Shown in pieces: positions 1-6,487 of a stretch of 13,557 bases of DNA (the first letter of the stretch is position 1; each line of letters opens with the position of its first letter). The notes beneath the pieces are model-generated. The model was not told the DNA's origin and made no database searches. It worked only from the letters and a program-made list of their open reading frames with translations. This DNA comes from Coprothermobacter sp. (GTDB lineage: Bacteria > Coprothermobacterota > Coprothermobacteria > Coprothermobacterales > Coprothermobacteraceae). The position numbers and the translations under genes were made by a program. The stretch is from positions 1 through 13,557 of the forward strand of contig DUSQ01000037.1 in the NCBI GenBank assembly GCA_012842545.1. The letters are read 5' to 3'.

Positions 1-1818
1 ATTTGACCGTTTTCTAATAGCAGACAGGATTACTGCAAGGTCACTCATGTGAACGCCTGCTAGCCGGGAGGCTTGCCCGAGAGTAGAAGGCTGAACCTTT
101 TTAAGGGCATCCAAGGCTTCCCGGCTTATAGGCAGGCCGTCGTACTTAAAATCTGATGGTATGTTCAGGTTTTCGAGCTTCTTGATGGAGTTTAGCAAGC
201 TCATTTCTTTTTGCAAATAGCCTTCGTATTTAATCTCAATTTCCACAGTGAGCTTTTCCTCGTCGTTCAATAAGGCAATCTCTGGTATTAGCTGTTCCAA
301 TTCACCCAAATGGACCTCTGGTCTTCTAAGTACAGTTTCAGTCTTCATGGACTGCTTTAAGAATGGGAAATACGTGGGCGATACGCTGGTTTCTCTTAAC
401 TTGGTGAGTACTTCGTCCATTTTTGCCTTTCTTTCCTGAACTCTTGAGTATTCAGTTTGGGTGAGAATACCTCTGGAATGAGCTTTCTCTGCCAAGCGCC
501 AGATGGCATTATCTTGTCTATGAATCATTCGGAATTCCGACCTACTAGTTAGCATCCGATACGGCTCCACCAGTTCTTTTGTGGTGAGTTCGTCAATAAG
601 CGTGCCAATGAAACCTTCATGCCTCAATATGGTAAATGGTGGTTCTCCCAAGGCTTTAAAAGCGGCGTTGATGCCAGCAATAATACCTTGAGCTGCTGCT
701 TCTTCGTAACCCGTGGTACCGTTAATCTGACCAGCTAAAAACAAATTCTGCACATACTTTGCTTCCAATGTGGTCCTTAACTGCATAGGCCAGACCATGT
801 CGTAATCAACTGTATAACCGGGTCTTATGATTTCTACTTCTTCTAAGCCTTCAATGGTTCTTAGTACCCTTTGCTGAATTTCTACCGGTAATGAAATGGC
901 AAGCCCATTTGGATAAATCTCTGAAGTACCAAGACCCACAGGCTCTAAGAAGATAAGATGCTCAGTTTTTTCTGGGAACCAAACAGCCTTTTCTTCGATG
1001 GAAGGGCAGTATCTTGGACCCACACGAACCATGCTGCTGGCACGAGAAGCTGTCAATTGTATGTTCTCTCTAACTAAATCCATGGTTTTGGCATTAGTTC
1101 TTACCATGTACACTGGTTTGTAACCAGGAGGATTCGGTTCTTCCCAGAACGAGAATGTCAGTCCGGGGTCATTCTCCTGTATGGTGGCTTTCGAGTAATC
1201 AATGGTTTTTTCATCAATCCTGGGAGTTGTTCCAGTATTAAACCTGGCCATGGAGAACCCGAGCTTTTTAAGGTCCTCTGAAATACCTGTGGCAGGGAAT
1301 TCTCCCCATCTGCCTGCTGGTTTGCTCCAGCTTGAAATGTAAATTCTTCCTTCCAAGAACGTCCCGGTAGTGAGTATGACTGTTTTTCCTTCTATGTGGC
1401 GTCCATCTTCCGTTTTAACGCCGTAAACGGTGTTCTGGTCGAAAAGCAAGCCGTTTACATGTGCTTGCATGAGTTCCAAGTTCTTTGTTCGGCTAAGTCT
1501 ATTGAGCATTTCACTGGGATAAAGGTACTTATCCACTTGTGCTCTATTTGCCCAAACGGCGGGCCCCTTACTCTTGTTCAATACGCGTGCTTGGATGTAA
1601 GAGTGATTGGTCACTCTGCCCATGAGTCCGCCTAAAGCATCTATTTCTTTAACGAGCTGAGACTTACCTGGACCGCCAATTGCAGGATTGCAAGGAAGTA
1701 GTGCCACTGTGTCAATGAAACTTGTTATGAGCAAGGTTCTTGCACCCAGTTTTGCAGCTATGTATGCGGCTTCACAGCCCGCGTGGCCTGCTCCAACCAC
1801 GATAACGTCATATGACAT
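1..1818 (-). CDS. mnmG: tRNA U34 carboxymethylaminomethyl synthesis enzyme MnmG (GidA), C-terminus cut by window edge
   Basis: With MnmE, this FAD enzyme installs the cmnm5 group on wobble uridine 34 of tRNAs in the cytoplasm. The frame is open for 606 codons from ATG 1818 to the left edge with no stop; the family is usually about 620-630 residues, so only a few C-terminal residues are missing. Visible marks are the FAD-binding GAGHAG at residues 9-14, CNPAIGGPGKSQ around Cys43, GPRYCPSIEEK with Cys271 (the two conserved cysteines of the family), and the second GidA signature GQINGTTGYEEAAAQG near residues 360-375. The C-terminal helical part (PSTLGQASRLAGV) matches the MnmE/tRNA-binding tail. 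A GGAGGG ribosome site lies about 13 nt upstream, inside mnmA. The start overlaps the 3' end of mnmA by 11 bp, so the two are probably co-transcribed and translationally coupled. Confidence 0.97.
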   Translation of the reverse strand, partial: MSYDVIVVGAGHAGCEAAYIAAKLGARTLLITSFIDTVALLPCNPAIGGPGKSQLVKEIDALGGLMGRVTNHSYIQARVLNKSKGPAVWANRAQVDKYLYPSEMLNRLSRTKNLELMQAHVNGLLFDQNTVYGVKTEDGRHIEGKTVILTTGTFLEGRIYISSWSKPAGRWGEFPATGISEDLKKLGFSMARFNTGTTPRIDEKTIDYSKATIQENDPGLTFSFWEEPNPPGYKPVYMVRTNAKTMDLVRENIQLTASRASSMVRVGPRYCPSIEEKAVWFPEKTEHLIFLEPVGLGTSEIYPNGLAISLPVEIQQRVLRTIEGLEEVEIIRPGYTVDYDMVWPMQLRTTLEAKYVQNLFLAGQINGTTGYEEAAAQGIIAGINAAFKALGEPPFTILRHEGFIGTLIDELTTKELVEPYRMLTSRSEFRMIHRQDNAIWRLAEKAHSRGILTQTEYSRVQERKAKMDEVLTKLRETSVSPTYFPFLKQSMKTETVLRRPEVHLGELEQLIPEIALLNDEEKLTVEIEIKYEGYLQKEMSLLNSIKKLENLNIPSDFKYDGLPISREALDALKKVQPSTLGQASRLAGVHMSDLAVILSAIRKRSN

Positions 1819-2893
1819 GGTGCGTTTCAGTCCCTCCAACTTTTTTGTTGTAGTTGTCGCTAGTCTGCGTATTCAATATGATACCCGCCCATAGCACTTT
1901 GTCGCCATCGTAAGCTACGGCTATTTGGCCAGGTGTTATTGCTCTTACTGGTTGACTAAACCTTACGTGAAGGATGGGCCCATTGATTTGCTTTACGTAG
2001 GCGGGCACCGAAGGTGATCGGTATCGGATTTTTATCTCAGCCTGGTCGGTAAGCGGATAAAACTGATTCATTAAGATGACGGTCATGGACTCAGAGAAGA
2101 TCTCAGCTGAAGTTCCCACGTAAATGGTGTTGGTAGTGGGGTCAACCTCTTTAACATAAAGTGGCTCTCCGTGGGAAACCCCTAATCCCCGTCGCTGTCC
2201 CACAGTGTAGTATGGATAGCCTTTGTGTTGTCCAACGATATTACCTTGAAAAACTAATGGGCCCGGTCTTGCTGATTGGCTAAGATTCTGCTTAATGAAT
2301 TGTTCCATTCCACCGCGAGGCATGAAGCAAATGTCCTGACTGCTTCTTGGTACGTGTTCTATGCCATGTGAGTGAGCATAATCGATGACGTCTTCATGAG
2401 TAAGTTCGCCCAAAGGGAACAAGACCTTTGCTAAAACTTGCTTCTGCACCAGGGCAAGCATGTAGGACTGATCCTTCCAGGCATCCAAAGCCTTGTAAAG
2501 ATCCCCCTTTTTTTGACGGGCATAATGGCCAGTCGCTATGGCGTCAAAACCTTGGTGCATGGCTATTTCTACAAAAGCACCGATTTTTACAGAGCGATTA
2601 CAAAACACACAAGGGTTTGGCGTGAGCCCCTTCTTGATCATGGCTTTGAATATGTTTATCACATTGCTCTGAAAGGTCTGAGTAAGATCCCATACCTCGA
2701 AAGGCACTCCCAGGTTTGAGGCAACACGTTTAGCCAGTAATCTGCTGTCCACGGAACAGCAGGTTTTCTCCTGGTATTCGCCTTCTGGTAGCATATTTAA
2801 GAAGACAGCCGTTACATGGTGGCCTTCTTCCTTGAGGCGTAGCAAGGTCACGGTGGAATCAATGCCACCTGATAGTCCTACTGCGATTTTCAT
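1808..2893 (-). CDS. mnmA: tRNA-specific 2-thiouridylase MnmA
   Basis: This enzyme uses ATP and a persulfide sulfur donor to make 2-thiouridine at position 34 of tRNA(Lys/Glu/Gln). The 361-residue length is normal. Visible marks are the PP-loop SGGIDST (residues 8-14; the usual form is SGGVDSS), TCCSVD near residue 45, catalytic NPCVFCNR with Cys95 (CxxC to Cys98), TGHYAR (121-126), DQSYML (141-146), KVLFPLGELT (156-165), SQDICF with the second catalytic Cys189, and VGQRRGLG (231-238). No Shine-Dalgarno sequence precedes ATG 2893. A consensus TATAAT lies only 10 nt upstream, so the mRNA leader is probably a few bases or absent. It is first in an operon with mnmG and divergent from a DUF59 gene. 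Confidence 0.97.
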   Translation of the reverse strand: MKIAVGLSGGIDSTVTLLRLKEEGHHVTAVFLNMLPEGEYQEKTCCSVDSRLLAKRVASNLGVPFEVWDLTQTFQSNVINIFKAMIKKGLTPNPCVFCNRSVKIGAFVEIAMHQGFDAIATGHYARQKKGDLYKALDAWKDQSYMLALVQKQVLAKVLFPLGELTHEDVIDYAHSHGIEHVPRSSQDICFMPRGGMEQFIKQNLSQSARPGPLVFQGNIVGQHKGYPYYTVGQRRGLGVSHGEPLYVKEVDPTTNTIYVGTSAEIFSESMTVILMNQFYPLTDQAEIKIRYRSPSVPAYVKQINGPILHVRFSQPVRAITPGQIAVAYDGDKVLWAGIILNTQTSDNYNKKVGGTETHHVI

Positions 2894-2903
2894 TGCAAGA
2901 CAT

Positions 2904-2909
2904 ATTATA
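2904..2909 (-). promoter_or_regulatory. -10 element of the mnmA-mnmG promoter
   Basis: Reading leftward the sequence is TATAAT, 10 nt before ATG 2893, which puts the transcript start about 4 nt from the start codon. No good -35 is seen; the expected -35 position falls in the C/G palindrome at 2926-2940. Confidence 0.55.
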
Positions 2910-2920
2910 CTATGCTGTAC

Positions 2921-2948
2921 TGGACCCCCCTACGAGGGGGTATATAAT
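2921..2948 (+). promoter_or_regulatory. Promoter of the DUF59 gene
   Basis: A consensus TATAAT lies at 2943-2948, with a weak -35 TGGACC at 2921-2926 and a 16-bp spacer. The spacer is almost filled by the CCCCC/GGGGG palindrome. The predicted transcript start (about 2955) falls right at the Shine-Dalgarno sequence, giving a leader of only about 13 nt. Confidence 0.5.
2926..2940. promoter_or_regulatory. Candidate operator: CCCCCT-ACG-AGGGGG palindrome between divergent promoters
   Basis: Six-base arms CCCCCT and AGGGGG surround ACG, and TATA follows. C-tract/G-tract palindromes flanked by A/T are the hallmark of operators bound by the CsoR/RcnR/FrmR (DUF156) family; a DUF156 regulator is encoded at 4139. 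The site lies between the two -10 boxes, where it could control both mnmA and the DUF59 gene. Binding is inferred. Confidence 0.4.
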
Positions 2949-2967
2949 AACCATGGAGGTGTATGCA

Positions 2968-3303
2968 GTGGAATTCAAACCATTATATAAGCAGGACGCA
3001 AAAACTGAGGAAGAAAGAAAGGTTCTTGAGGCACTTGAAGGAGTCATCGATCCAGAAATTGGTTTTGATGTGGTGAACCTTGGTCTGATTTATGGGCTGG
3101 ATATAACCCCGCAAAGTGTGAATGTGAAGATGACCATGACCTTTGCAGGGTGCCCATTGATGGATTACATGGTTTCGCAAGTTAGAGAACTGCTTAAATC
3201 CTTAGCTATCAGGCCCGAGGCAAACGTGGATTTGGTCTTTGAACCTGCATGGACGCCAGAATTCATAAACCCGGCGATCATGAACCCGGAGGCTGCTAAA
3301 TAG
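2968..3303 (+). CDS. MIP18/DUF59 family protein (SufT/PaaD-like iron-sulfur assembly factor)
   Basis: About 111 residues. DUF59 proteins take part in iron-sulfur cluster maturation or transfer. The domain fills the protein: VLEALEGVIDPEIGFDVVN, then LGLIYGL, the TMTFAGCPL loop with the conserved cysteine, and the C-terminal VDLVFEPAWTPEFINP, matching the family's EPxWxP ending. I chose GTG 2968 because GGAGGTG at 2955-2961 sits 6 nt before it; an ATG at 2953 overlaps that site and has none of its own. It is divergent from mnmA, a sulfur-transfer enzyme, and convergent with rlmH. It stands alone rather than in a suf or paa operon, so its client is unknown. The cluster-maturation role is family inference; the domain call is firm. 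Confidence 0.88.
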   Translation: MEFKPLYKQDAKTEEERKVLEALEGVIDPEIGFDVVNLGLIYGLDITPQSVNVKMTMTFAGCPLMDYMVSQVRELLKSLAIRPEANVDLVFEPAWTPEFINPAIMNPEAAK

Positions 3304-3314
3304 CAGCCTCTTTT
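3289..3314 (+). terminator. Intrinsic terminator of the DUF59 gene, overlapping its stop codon
   Basis: GAGGCTGCTA (3289-3298) pairs with TAGCAGCCTC (3301-3310) and is followed by TTTT. The TAG stop codon is part of the right arm. It lies 4 nt beyond the rlmH stop on the other strand but has no T-tract in that direction. Confidence 0.8.
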
Positions 3315-3317
3315 CAT

Positions 3318-3737
3318 TTATTTGTGGTATTTTTCTCCTTTGATGATTGTTAGTGCTCTGTACAGCTGTTCCAAGAAGAATAACCTTGCGAGTTCGTGAG
3401 GGAAGGTCATAGGAGAAAGCGAGATTTGCATTTGTGCTTTGTTTTTGAATTTTTCAGAAAAACCTTCAGGACCACCAATGTAAAAAAACACATCTTCTGA
3501 TCGGGTGGTGAGTAGATTGTCAACGAAGGATGCAAACTCTTCAGATGTCATGGATTGCCCTTGTGCATCTAGTATTATGTGAAAGCCCTCTTTGTCAATG
3601 ATATTGAACGGATCTTCTTCTTTGGTTTCCACCATGCTCAGAGATATGTAGTGTCTTATGCGGTTGAGGTAGTCTTTTACACCTTCGGCCACATAATGTT
3701 TTTTTAGCTTTCCTACCGCTACGACATGAACTCTCAT
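3318..3737 (-). CDS. rlmH: 23S rRNA pseudouridine-1915 N3-methyltransferase RlmH
   Basis: A SPOUT-class SAM-dependent methyltransferase that methylates pseudouridine 1915 of 23S rRNA in assembled ribosomes. The N-terminus MRVHVVAVGKLKKHYV, the SAM-site FFYIGGPEGF (about 84-93), SLSPMTFPHELARLFFLEQLYRA (107-129) and the C-terminal KGEKYHK are all family hallmarks. At 139 residues it is about 20 shorter than usual. The gap falls around residues 45-55, between the acidic EEDPFN stretch and IILDAQGQ, where other members have a helix. The SAM knot and C-terminus are intact, so it should be active. No clear Shine-Dalgarno sequence precedes ATG 3737, while TAAAAT lies 6 nt upstream, suggesting a leaderless transcript. 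Confidence 0.96.
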   Translation of the reverse strand: MRVHVVAVGKLKKHYVAEGVKDYLNRIRHYISLSMVETKEEDPFNIIDKEGFHIILDAQGQSMTSEEFASFVDNLLTTRSEDVFFYIGGPEGFSEKFKNKAQMQISLSPMTFPHELARLFFLEQLYRALTIIKGEKYHK

Positions 3738-3743
3738 GTTTTC

Positions 3744-3749
3744 ATTTTA
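3744..3749 (-). promoter_or_regulatory. Possible -10 of rlmH
   Basis: TAAAAT reading leftward, 6 nt before the rlmH ATG; a transcript would begin at or next to the start codon. No convincing -35 is visible, so this is weak. Confidence 0.3.
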
Positions 3750-3808
3750 TCTTCAGCAGTTCTGACATGGGCTAACTGTGCAAGAAAGGTCTGCCTTGGC
3801 AGAGATTG

Positions 3809-3845
3809 AAAAATTAAGGAGCCAGCCTCCCCCGACAGCCAGCTC
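3809..3845 (-). terminator. Probable terminator downstream of the XapX gene
   Basis: On the minus strand GAGCTGGC (3845-3838) pairs with GCTGGCTC (3826-3819), an 8-bp stem with two G-U pairs and an 11-nt G-rich loop. It is followed by CTTAATTTTT. It lies between the XapX stop codon and rlmH. The U-tract is offset by about 5 nt. Confidence 0.5.
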
Positions 3846-3861
3846 TTTGGTTTCTTCGGTT

Positions 3862-4023
3862 TTAGCGTCCAAGCAGGGTTTTTGCAGCCACAAATCCCAA
3901 GAACATACCCACGATACCCATGACACCAGATAGGGTAGCGGGTGCGGGTACGGGCAATTTGAGGAAAGCAAACAAAAACCCTACCACGAAGCCAACAACG
4001 GCTGCCAACAAAGTCTCAAGCAC
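3862..4023 (-). CDS. XapX domain (DUF1427-like) small membrane protein
   Basis: About 53 residues and mostly hydrophobic. One membrane helix (LLAAVVGFVVGFLFAFL) is followed by LPVPAPATLSGVMGIVGMFLGF, which matches the XapX/DUF1427 signature (a proline- and alanine-rich turn, then a Gly-rich second helix). The function of this family is not known. The start is uncertain. GTG 4023 has AGGAG about 8 nt upstream and gives the usual 50-55 residue length; ATG 4029 lies too close to that ribosome site, and a frame-open start at 4074 gives 70 residues. It is divergent from the DUF156 regulator with about 115 bp between starts, so it could share that regulator. It is followed by its own probable terminator rather than running into rlmH. 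Confidence 0.75.
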   Translation of the reverse strand: MLETLLAAVVGFVVGFLFAFLKLPVPAPATLSGVMGIVGMFLGFVAAKTLLGR

Positions 4024-4091
4024 TTCCATCACTCCTAACACTGATTTGAACAACTTGTAAAGTTTCCAGCCCATATATTCTACTAAACACC

Positions 4092-4118
4092 TTGAAGCAT
4101 TTTTTCAGGCTTTATAAT
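4092..4118 (+). promoter_or_regulatory. Promoter of the DUF156-PEGA-SDH-CNNM operon
   Basis: TTGAAG at 4092-4097 and a perfect TATAAT at 4113-4118, with a short 15-bp spacer. The ribosome site GAGGTGAG at 4125-4132 follows just after the expected start. No G-tract palindrome like the one at 2926 is present here. A weak dyad CTTGAA...TTTCAGG overlaps the spacer. Confidence 0.55.
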
Positions 4119-4138
4119 AGCAGTGAGGTGAGAACTCT

Positions 4139-4390
4139 TTGGACAGTACACAAGATCGCGTGCTGAAGAATTTGAGACGCATAGATGGTCAAATAAGGGG
4201 CATTGAGTCCATGATTAGTGAAGGGAGAAGCTGTAGCGATATTCTGTACCAAATTGTTGCTGCTCGTGAGGCTTTGAAAAGAGTAGGTGTTGAAATAGCT
4301 AAAGATCATATTTGTCAACGTGCCTTGGATGGTGAAAATGCGGAGGAAGAAATTGAGAAGATTATCAGAATTATTGCCTCTTTGTCCTAA
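4139..4390 (+). CDS. DUF156 transcriptional repressor (CsoR/FrmR/RcnR family)
   Basis: An 83-residue all-helical regulator; family members sense copper, nickel/cobalt, persulfides or formaldehyde and leave DNA when bound. The start is TTG 4139, with GAGGTGAG 6 nt upstream. The N-terminal helix LKNLRRIDGQIRGIESMI (9-26) carries the R-GQ-RG pattern of the DNA-contacting surface. Cys32 (GRSCSDIL) and His57 (AKDHIC) are 25 residues apart, as in CsoR Cys36/His61 and FrmR Cys35/His60. The third CsoR copper ligand (Cys65, four after the His) is replaced by Arg61, while an extra Cys59 makes an H-x-C motif. Copper sensing of the standard kind is therefore unlikely; metal, aldehyde or thiol sensing remains open. 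As first gene of its operon it probably autoregulates. Family call firm, ligand unknown. Confidence 0.92.
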   Translation: MDSTQDRVLKNLRRIDGQIRGIESMISEGRSCSDILYQIVAAREALKRVGVEIAKDHICQRALDGENAEEEIEKIIRIIASLS

Positions 4391-4402
4391 GGTGACTGCA
4401 AC

Positions 4403-5548
4403 ATGAAGTGGAAGTTTTTTTTGGTACTGACCATACTTGGAATCATCGCTGGTGTCTGGTTAGTTTTTTCCCTCATAGTACCCGCCCCTTACGGCAAGTT
4501 AACCGTCTCCGCTCCGTCCAATTTTGTTGTTTTTGTTGATGGTAAACCTTTTGAGTCGGGTACCATCGCTGCAGGACGGCATGTGGTGGAAGCCCAGTAC
4601 CGCGGCCAGGTGCTTATGAAACAGGAGGTTTATGTAAGACCGCAAGAAAACGCCAGAGTAAGTTTTACAGCTCAAGGTCTATTGCTTTATGGTCCACCCA
4701 ATTCCTATTTCGCTGTAAAAACCTCGGAAGGCACCTATAATGCAAAAGGTGAGTACTTGTGGCTCCCATCCTTTTCCGGAAAAGCCATGGTCATGATCAA
4801 CGGCGCTGTGTTGCCGCTCTACGTGGGTGAGCACGACTTTATCACATTGGCTTATCGAGAAGGAGCATTGTCACCCTTGGATGGGAATTATTACATCTCA
4901 ATACCCATGTGGTCAGCTGTTTCTACTAATACAGGGAGCATCACTCTCCCCACAGTATCTACAAGTTCATTGAGTCCTGAGCTCCAGTATTCCCTAGATG
5001 GGAATGTTGTGGTGCTGAGCAAGTCCATGTCCACTGGTACGGTTTTGAGAACAGCTGTGGGCGATTTTACAGACGTTAAAATAGCCAGTGATGAGTCCAT
5101 GTTGGGCTTCACGGCTACTTCCGTTAGCCAGTACAACATCAAGTTTGGCTGGCTCATATGGACTTTGAAGGCACCAGAATCTTCCGGAACATGGTACAAG
5201 AGTGACTCCGGCTTTGTCTTCTCGGGGAAAAAGGTTTGGTCTTATAAAGATAACGGTGCCTGGTTATGGGTTCATGAACCTCCTGGAATCCTTGTAGATG
5301 TTAGTGGGAACAATTTGGTATTCTTGACTGATAAAGGTGTTGTTTTTTGGGACTGCATCACAGGTGAGGAGATAACTGACCCAAAGTTCGAGGTGCCTGA
5401 GCATATGCCTTTTGTTAAAGGCAAAGAATACCTTTACTCTTCAGACGGCACATGGTTTTCTGGGGTAAAAGTACTCAATTTCTCATGGAATGAGAAGTGG
5501 GTTTCTTTCGTCAGTAGCAATCATGATATAATAATTTTGACAAGATAA
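4403..5548 (+). CDS. Membrane-anchored extracytoplasmic protein with PEGA-like domain and beta-rich C-terminal region
   Basis: 381 residues. An uncleaved-looking signal anchor (hydrophobic residues 5-26 after MKWK) is followed by about 355 residues outside the membrane. Residues 31-90 (GKLTVSAPSNFVVFVDGKPF, then AAGRHVVEAQYRGQ and MKQEVYVRPQ) follow the PEGA pattern of a small beta-sandwich common in surface proteins. The rest is beta-rich, with repeated short units such as YSLDGNVVVLSKS and YKDNGAWLWV that suggest a degenerate beta-propeller. I do not recognise a specific family. AAGGTGA lies 7 nt before ATG 4403. The stop overlaps the next start as TAATG, so it is translationally coupled to the SDH-like protein. 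By position it may be the outside-facing or sensing partner of the operon, which is inference. Confidence 0.8.
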   Translation: MKWKFFLVLTILGIIAGVWLVFSLIVPAPYGKLTVSAPSNFVVFVDGKPFESGTIAAGRHVVEAQYRGQVLMKQEVYVRPQENARVSFTAQGLLLYGPPNSYFAVKTSEGTYNAKGEYLWLPSFSGKAMVMINGAVLPLYVGEHDFITLAYREGALSPLDGNYYISIPMWSAVSTNTGSITLPTVSTSSLSPELQYSLDGNVVVLSKSMSTGTVLRTAVGDFTDVKIASDESMLGFTATSVSQYNIKFGWLIWTLKAPESSGTWYKSDSGFVFSGKKVWSYKDNGAWLWVHEPPGILVDVSGNNLVFLTDKGVVFWDCITGEEITDPKFEVPEHMPFVKGKEYLYSSDGTWFSGVKVLNFSWNEKWVSFVSSNHDIIILTR

Positions 5549-6465
5549 TGGATAGTGAAAGTTATCATTTATTGTGCGACATAGTAAAAACAATTGGTGA
5601 AACCATGGGCAGATGGCCTGTGGTGGTCTTTGTGCGCCCGCAAACGGAGGTGGGCGATGATATTTTGGGATATTTGTTAGGGGCTGCACAAAGAGGAACA
5701 AGTCCGCTGATTCTTTCCCTTTCTGCTACCTCTTTGCGTCCTGAGCTTGGTTTCCGCATAGTAGATCATTTATACAGGCTAAAGCAGGGATTCGAATTTG
5801 TGGTTAATGGCCCGTGTTTTGGTGGAGCTAACCTTGTAGCTTGCGGAGCCAAGACGTTGTACTTTACACAAACTGGCGAAATGGGGCTTTGGTGGGGTTC
5901 CATTAATACTCCATGGAATCCTGTAGATGAAAATCATCGTTACCTACCTTTGGATGTGGATGTTCTTCTTGGTTACCTGGAATTACTCCAACGATATCCT
6001 CAATCTGTGGAGCCCATAACAAGGGACGTCAGTCCTTTGGCGGTTAGTGCTGCTTATAACTCTTTCAAGAGAACCATTGGCGCTTTAGAAGCATTAGAAA
6101 GGATGTCTGCTAAAAACAAGGGTGCTCTTGATGCTGTCAGGTTGGCCATTCAGGATGATTACTCCAGAGCAAGTTTGCCCTGGGGTCCAGATGTTGTTTC
6201 TTCTTTTGGGTTTGACGTTAAGTCTTTCGATGTGAGGTTGGAGAAGTTGTTCAACGATGTAAATGCCAAGGTGTTCAGTGAGGCTTTTGTTCCTCAGAGG
6301 CAAGGGTCGGCTGAGAACTACAGTGTGACCGTGCCTGACGTTATGATTATTGATCCCACTGCAGTCCTGCTCCATACAACCTACATAGAAGGCATGGTCA
6401 TGGACACAGAAGTGGAAGAAAGACCTGTGGGAGCTGACTGGAGAACAGTTTACTTCCGTGGGTAA
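5548..6465 (+). CDS. ClpP/crotonase-fold protein related to SDH_protease/SppA, catalytically degenerate
   Basis: 305 residues without a signal peptide or clear membrane helix. Residues 25-120 follow the serine dehydrogenase proteinase (SDH, PF01972-like) and SppA layout: beta strand VVVFVR, a middle region, strand PLILSLS, helix GFRIVDHLYRL, strand FEFVVNG, then CFGGANLVACGAKTLYF and the turn GEMG. Normal members have PGG after the second strand and S-G-G with the nucleophile before the helix. Here these read ATS (60-62) and CFGG (90-93), so the Ser is Phe91 and the oxyanion glycines are gone. The C-terminal THDYPI motif with its His reads RASLPW (207-212). It is likely a non-hydrolytic scaffold or binding protein. 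A Cys90 nucleophile is a remote alternative. It overlaps the upstream PEGA gene by 1 nt. The fold call is moderate, and the loss of catalysis depends on it. Confidence 0.7.
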   Translation: MDSESYHLLCDIVKTIGETMGRWPVVVFVRPQTEVGDDILGYLLGAAQRGTSPLILSLSATSLRPELGFRIVDHLYRLKQGFEFVVNGPCFGGANLVACGAKTLYFTQTGEMGLWWGSINTPWNPVDENHRYLPLDVDVLLGYLELLQRYPQSVEPITRDVSPLAVSAAYNSFKRTIGALEALERMSAKNKGALDAVRLAIQDDYSRASLPWGPDVVSSFGFDVKSFDVRLEKLFNDVNAKVFSEAFVPQRQGSAENYSVTVPDVMIIDPTAVLLHTTYIEGMVMDTEVEERPVGADWRTVYFRG

Positions 6466-6487
6466 TAATGAAGGGGACTAATAAGAA

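Noticed and set aside
1396..1894. Rightward open frames of 60-80 codons opposite mnmG and mnmA
   Set aside because: They are antisense to highly conserved coding sequence, lack ribosome sites and give no recognisable protein.
2893..2967. Longer N-terminus for the DUF59 protein (start at 2893 or ATG 2953)
   Set aside because: The 2893 start overlaps the mnmA start and the whole promoter. The ATG at 2953 overlaps the ribosome site that serves GTG 2968.
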